From contig CALDMO010000003.1 of NCBI GenBank assembly GCA_937915375.1, positions 1-22,829 of the forward strand: a stretch of 22,829 bases of DNA, written 5' to 3'. Source of the DNA: an uncultured Marvinbryantia sp. GTDB taxonomy: Bacteria > Bacillota > Clostridia > Lachnospirales > Lachnospiraceae. This document shows, in pieces, positions 22,780 through 22,829 of the stretch. A model generated the notes under the pieces. It was not told the origin of the DNA. It ran no database searches and was given only the letters and a program-made list of their open reading frames with translations. The position numbers and the translations under genes were made by a program. Each line of letters begins with the position of its first letter. Position 1 is the first letter of the stretch.

Positions 22780-22829
22780 TGACCCCCAAAAGTTAGACTT
22801 TTTAAGCGTAGTAGTTTTGATTGCTGCTA
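22780..22829. mobile_element. Probable terminal inverted repeat of an IS3-family element (continues past window end)
   Basis: The sequence from 22780, TGACCCCCAAAAGTTAGAC, resembles the terminal repeats of IS3-family elements of the IS150 type common in Clostridia. It lies 79 bases after the epimerase stop, with no gene in between. Only 50 bases of the element are in view, so neither the orientation nor the transposase can be shown. The call rests on recalled end sequences. Confidence 0.5.

Noticed and set aside
1..22829. CRISPR arrays, tRNA, rRNA, prophage or defence genes
   Set aside because: No regularly spaced repeats, cloverleaf genes, phage structural genes or recognisable defence enzymes were found on either strand.

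Overview
The window looks like chromosomal DNA of a low-to-mid GC Gram-positive anaerobe of class Clostridia, most likely Lachnospiraceae. This rests on the protein families present (DUF4358, DHHW, DUF6062, an acetyl-type MetA, a lacX-type epimerase), on strong AGGAGG-type ribosome binding sites and on sigma-A-like promoters. It is inferred from reading the sequence, not from a database match. Every gene except the left-edge transposase remnant is intact. No tRNA, rRNA or CRISPR array was seen.

Layout. (1) 1-582: C-terminal part of an IS1380-type transposase on the minus strand, lacking its N-terminal half and running off the window. (2) 582-4874: a divergent cell-surface O-acylation module. 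On the minus strand are an SGNH hydrolase and a DUF4358 lipoprotein, closed by an intrinsic terminator. On the plus strand are an MBOAT acyltransferase and a DHHW protein. (3) 4960-6307: thymidylate synthase and dihydrofolate reductase. (4) 6309-9176: a promoter and leader hairpin, then asparagine synthetase overlapping a homocysteine S-methyltransferase by 4 bases, then a strong terminator. (5) 9277-10050, minus strand: a DUF6062 protein with a duplicated Cys/His metal-site pattern. Its promoter lies back to back with that of the next operon. (6) 10117-15600: RluF-type pseudouridine synthase, NAD-dependent DNA ligase, cardiolipin synthase and MetA. (7) 15667-21661: a TetR regulator with its own terminator, then a DUF308/HdeD-like membrane protein, an MMPL/RND exporter and an 885-residue secreted Leu-x-x-Gly heptad protein. 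(8) 21814-22701: a lacX-type aldose epimerase. From about 22780 there is what looks like the inverted-repeat end of an IS3-family element.

How the genes fit together. Several enzymes share the folate/one-carbon/methionine economy: ThyA oxidises methylene-THF to DHF, FolA returns it to THF, the methyltransferase makes methionine, and MetA activates homoserine. They sit in separate transcription units. Two clusters face the cell envelope. The MBOAT/SGNH/DHHW/DUF4358 set probably moves acyl groups through the membrane onto an exported polymer. The TetR/DUF308/MMPL/heptad cassette looks like a regulated export system with a long extracellular partner. The heptad cassette is the least described part of the window and the best candidate for a new system.
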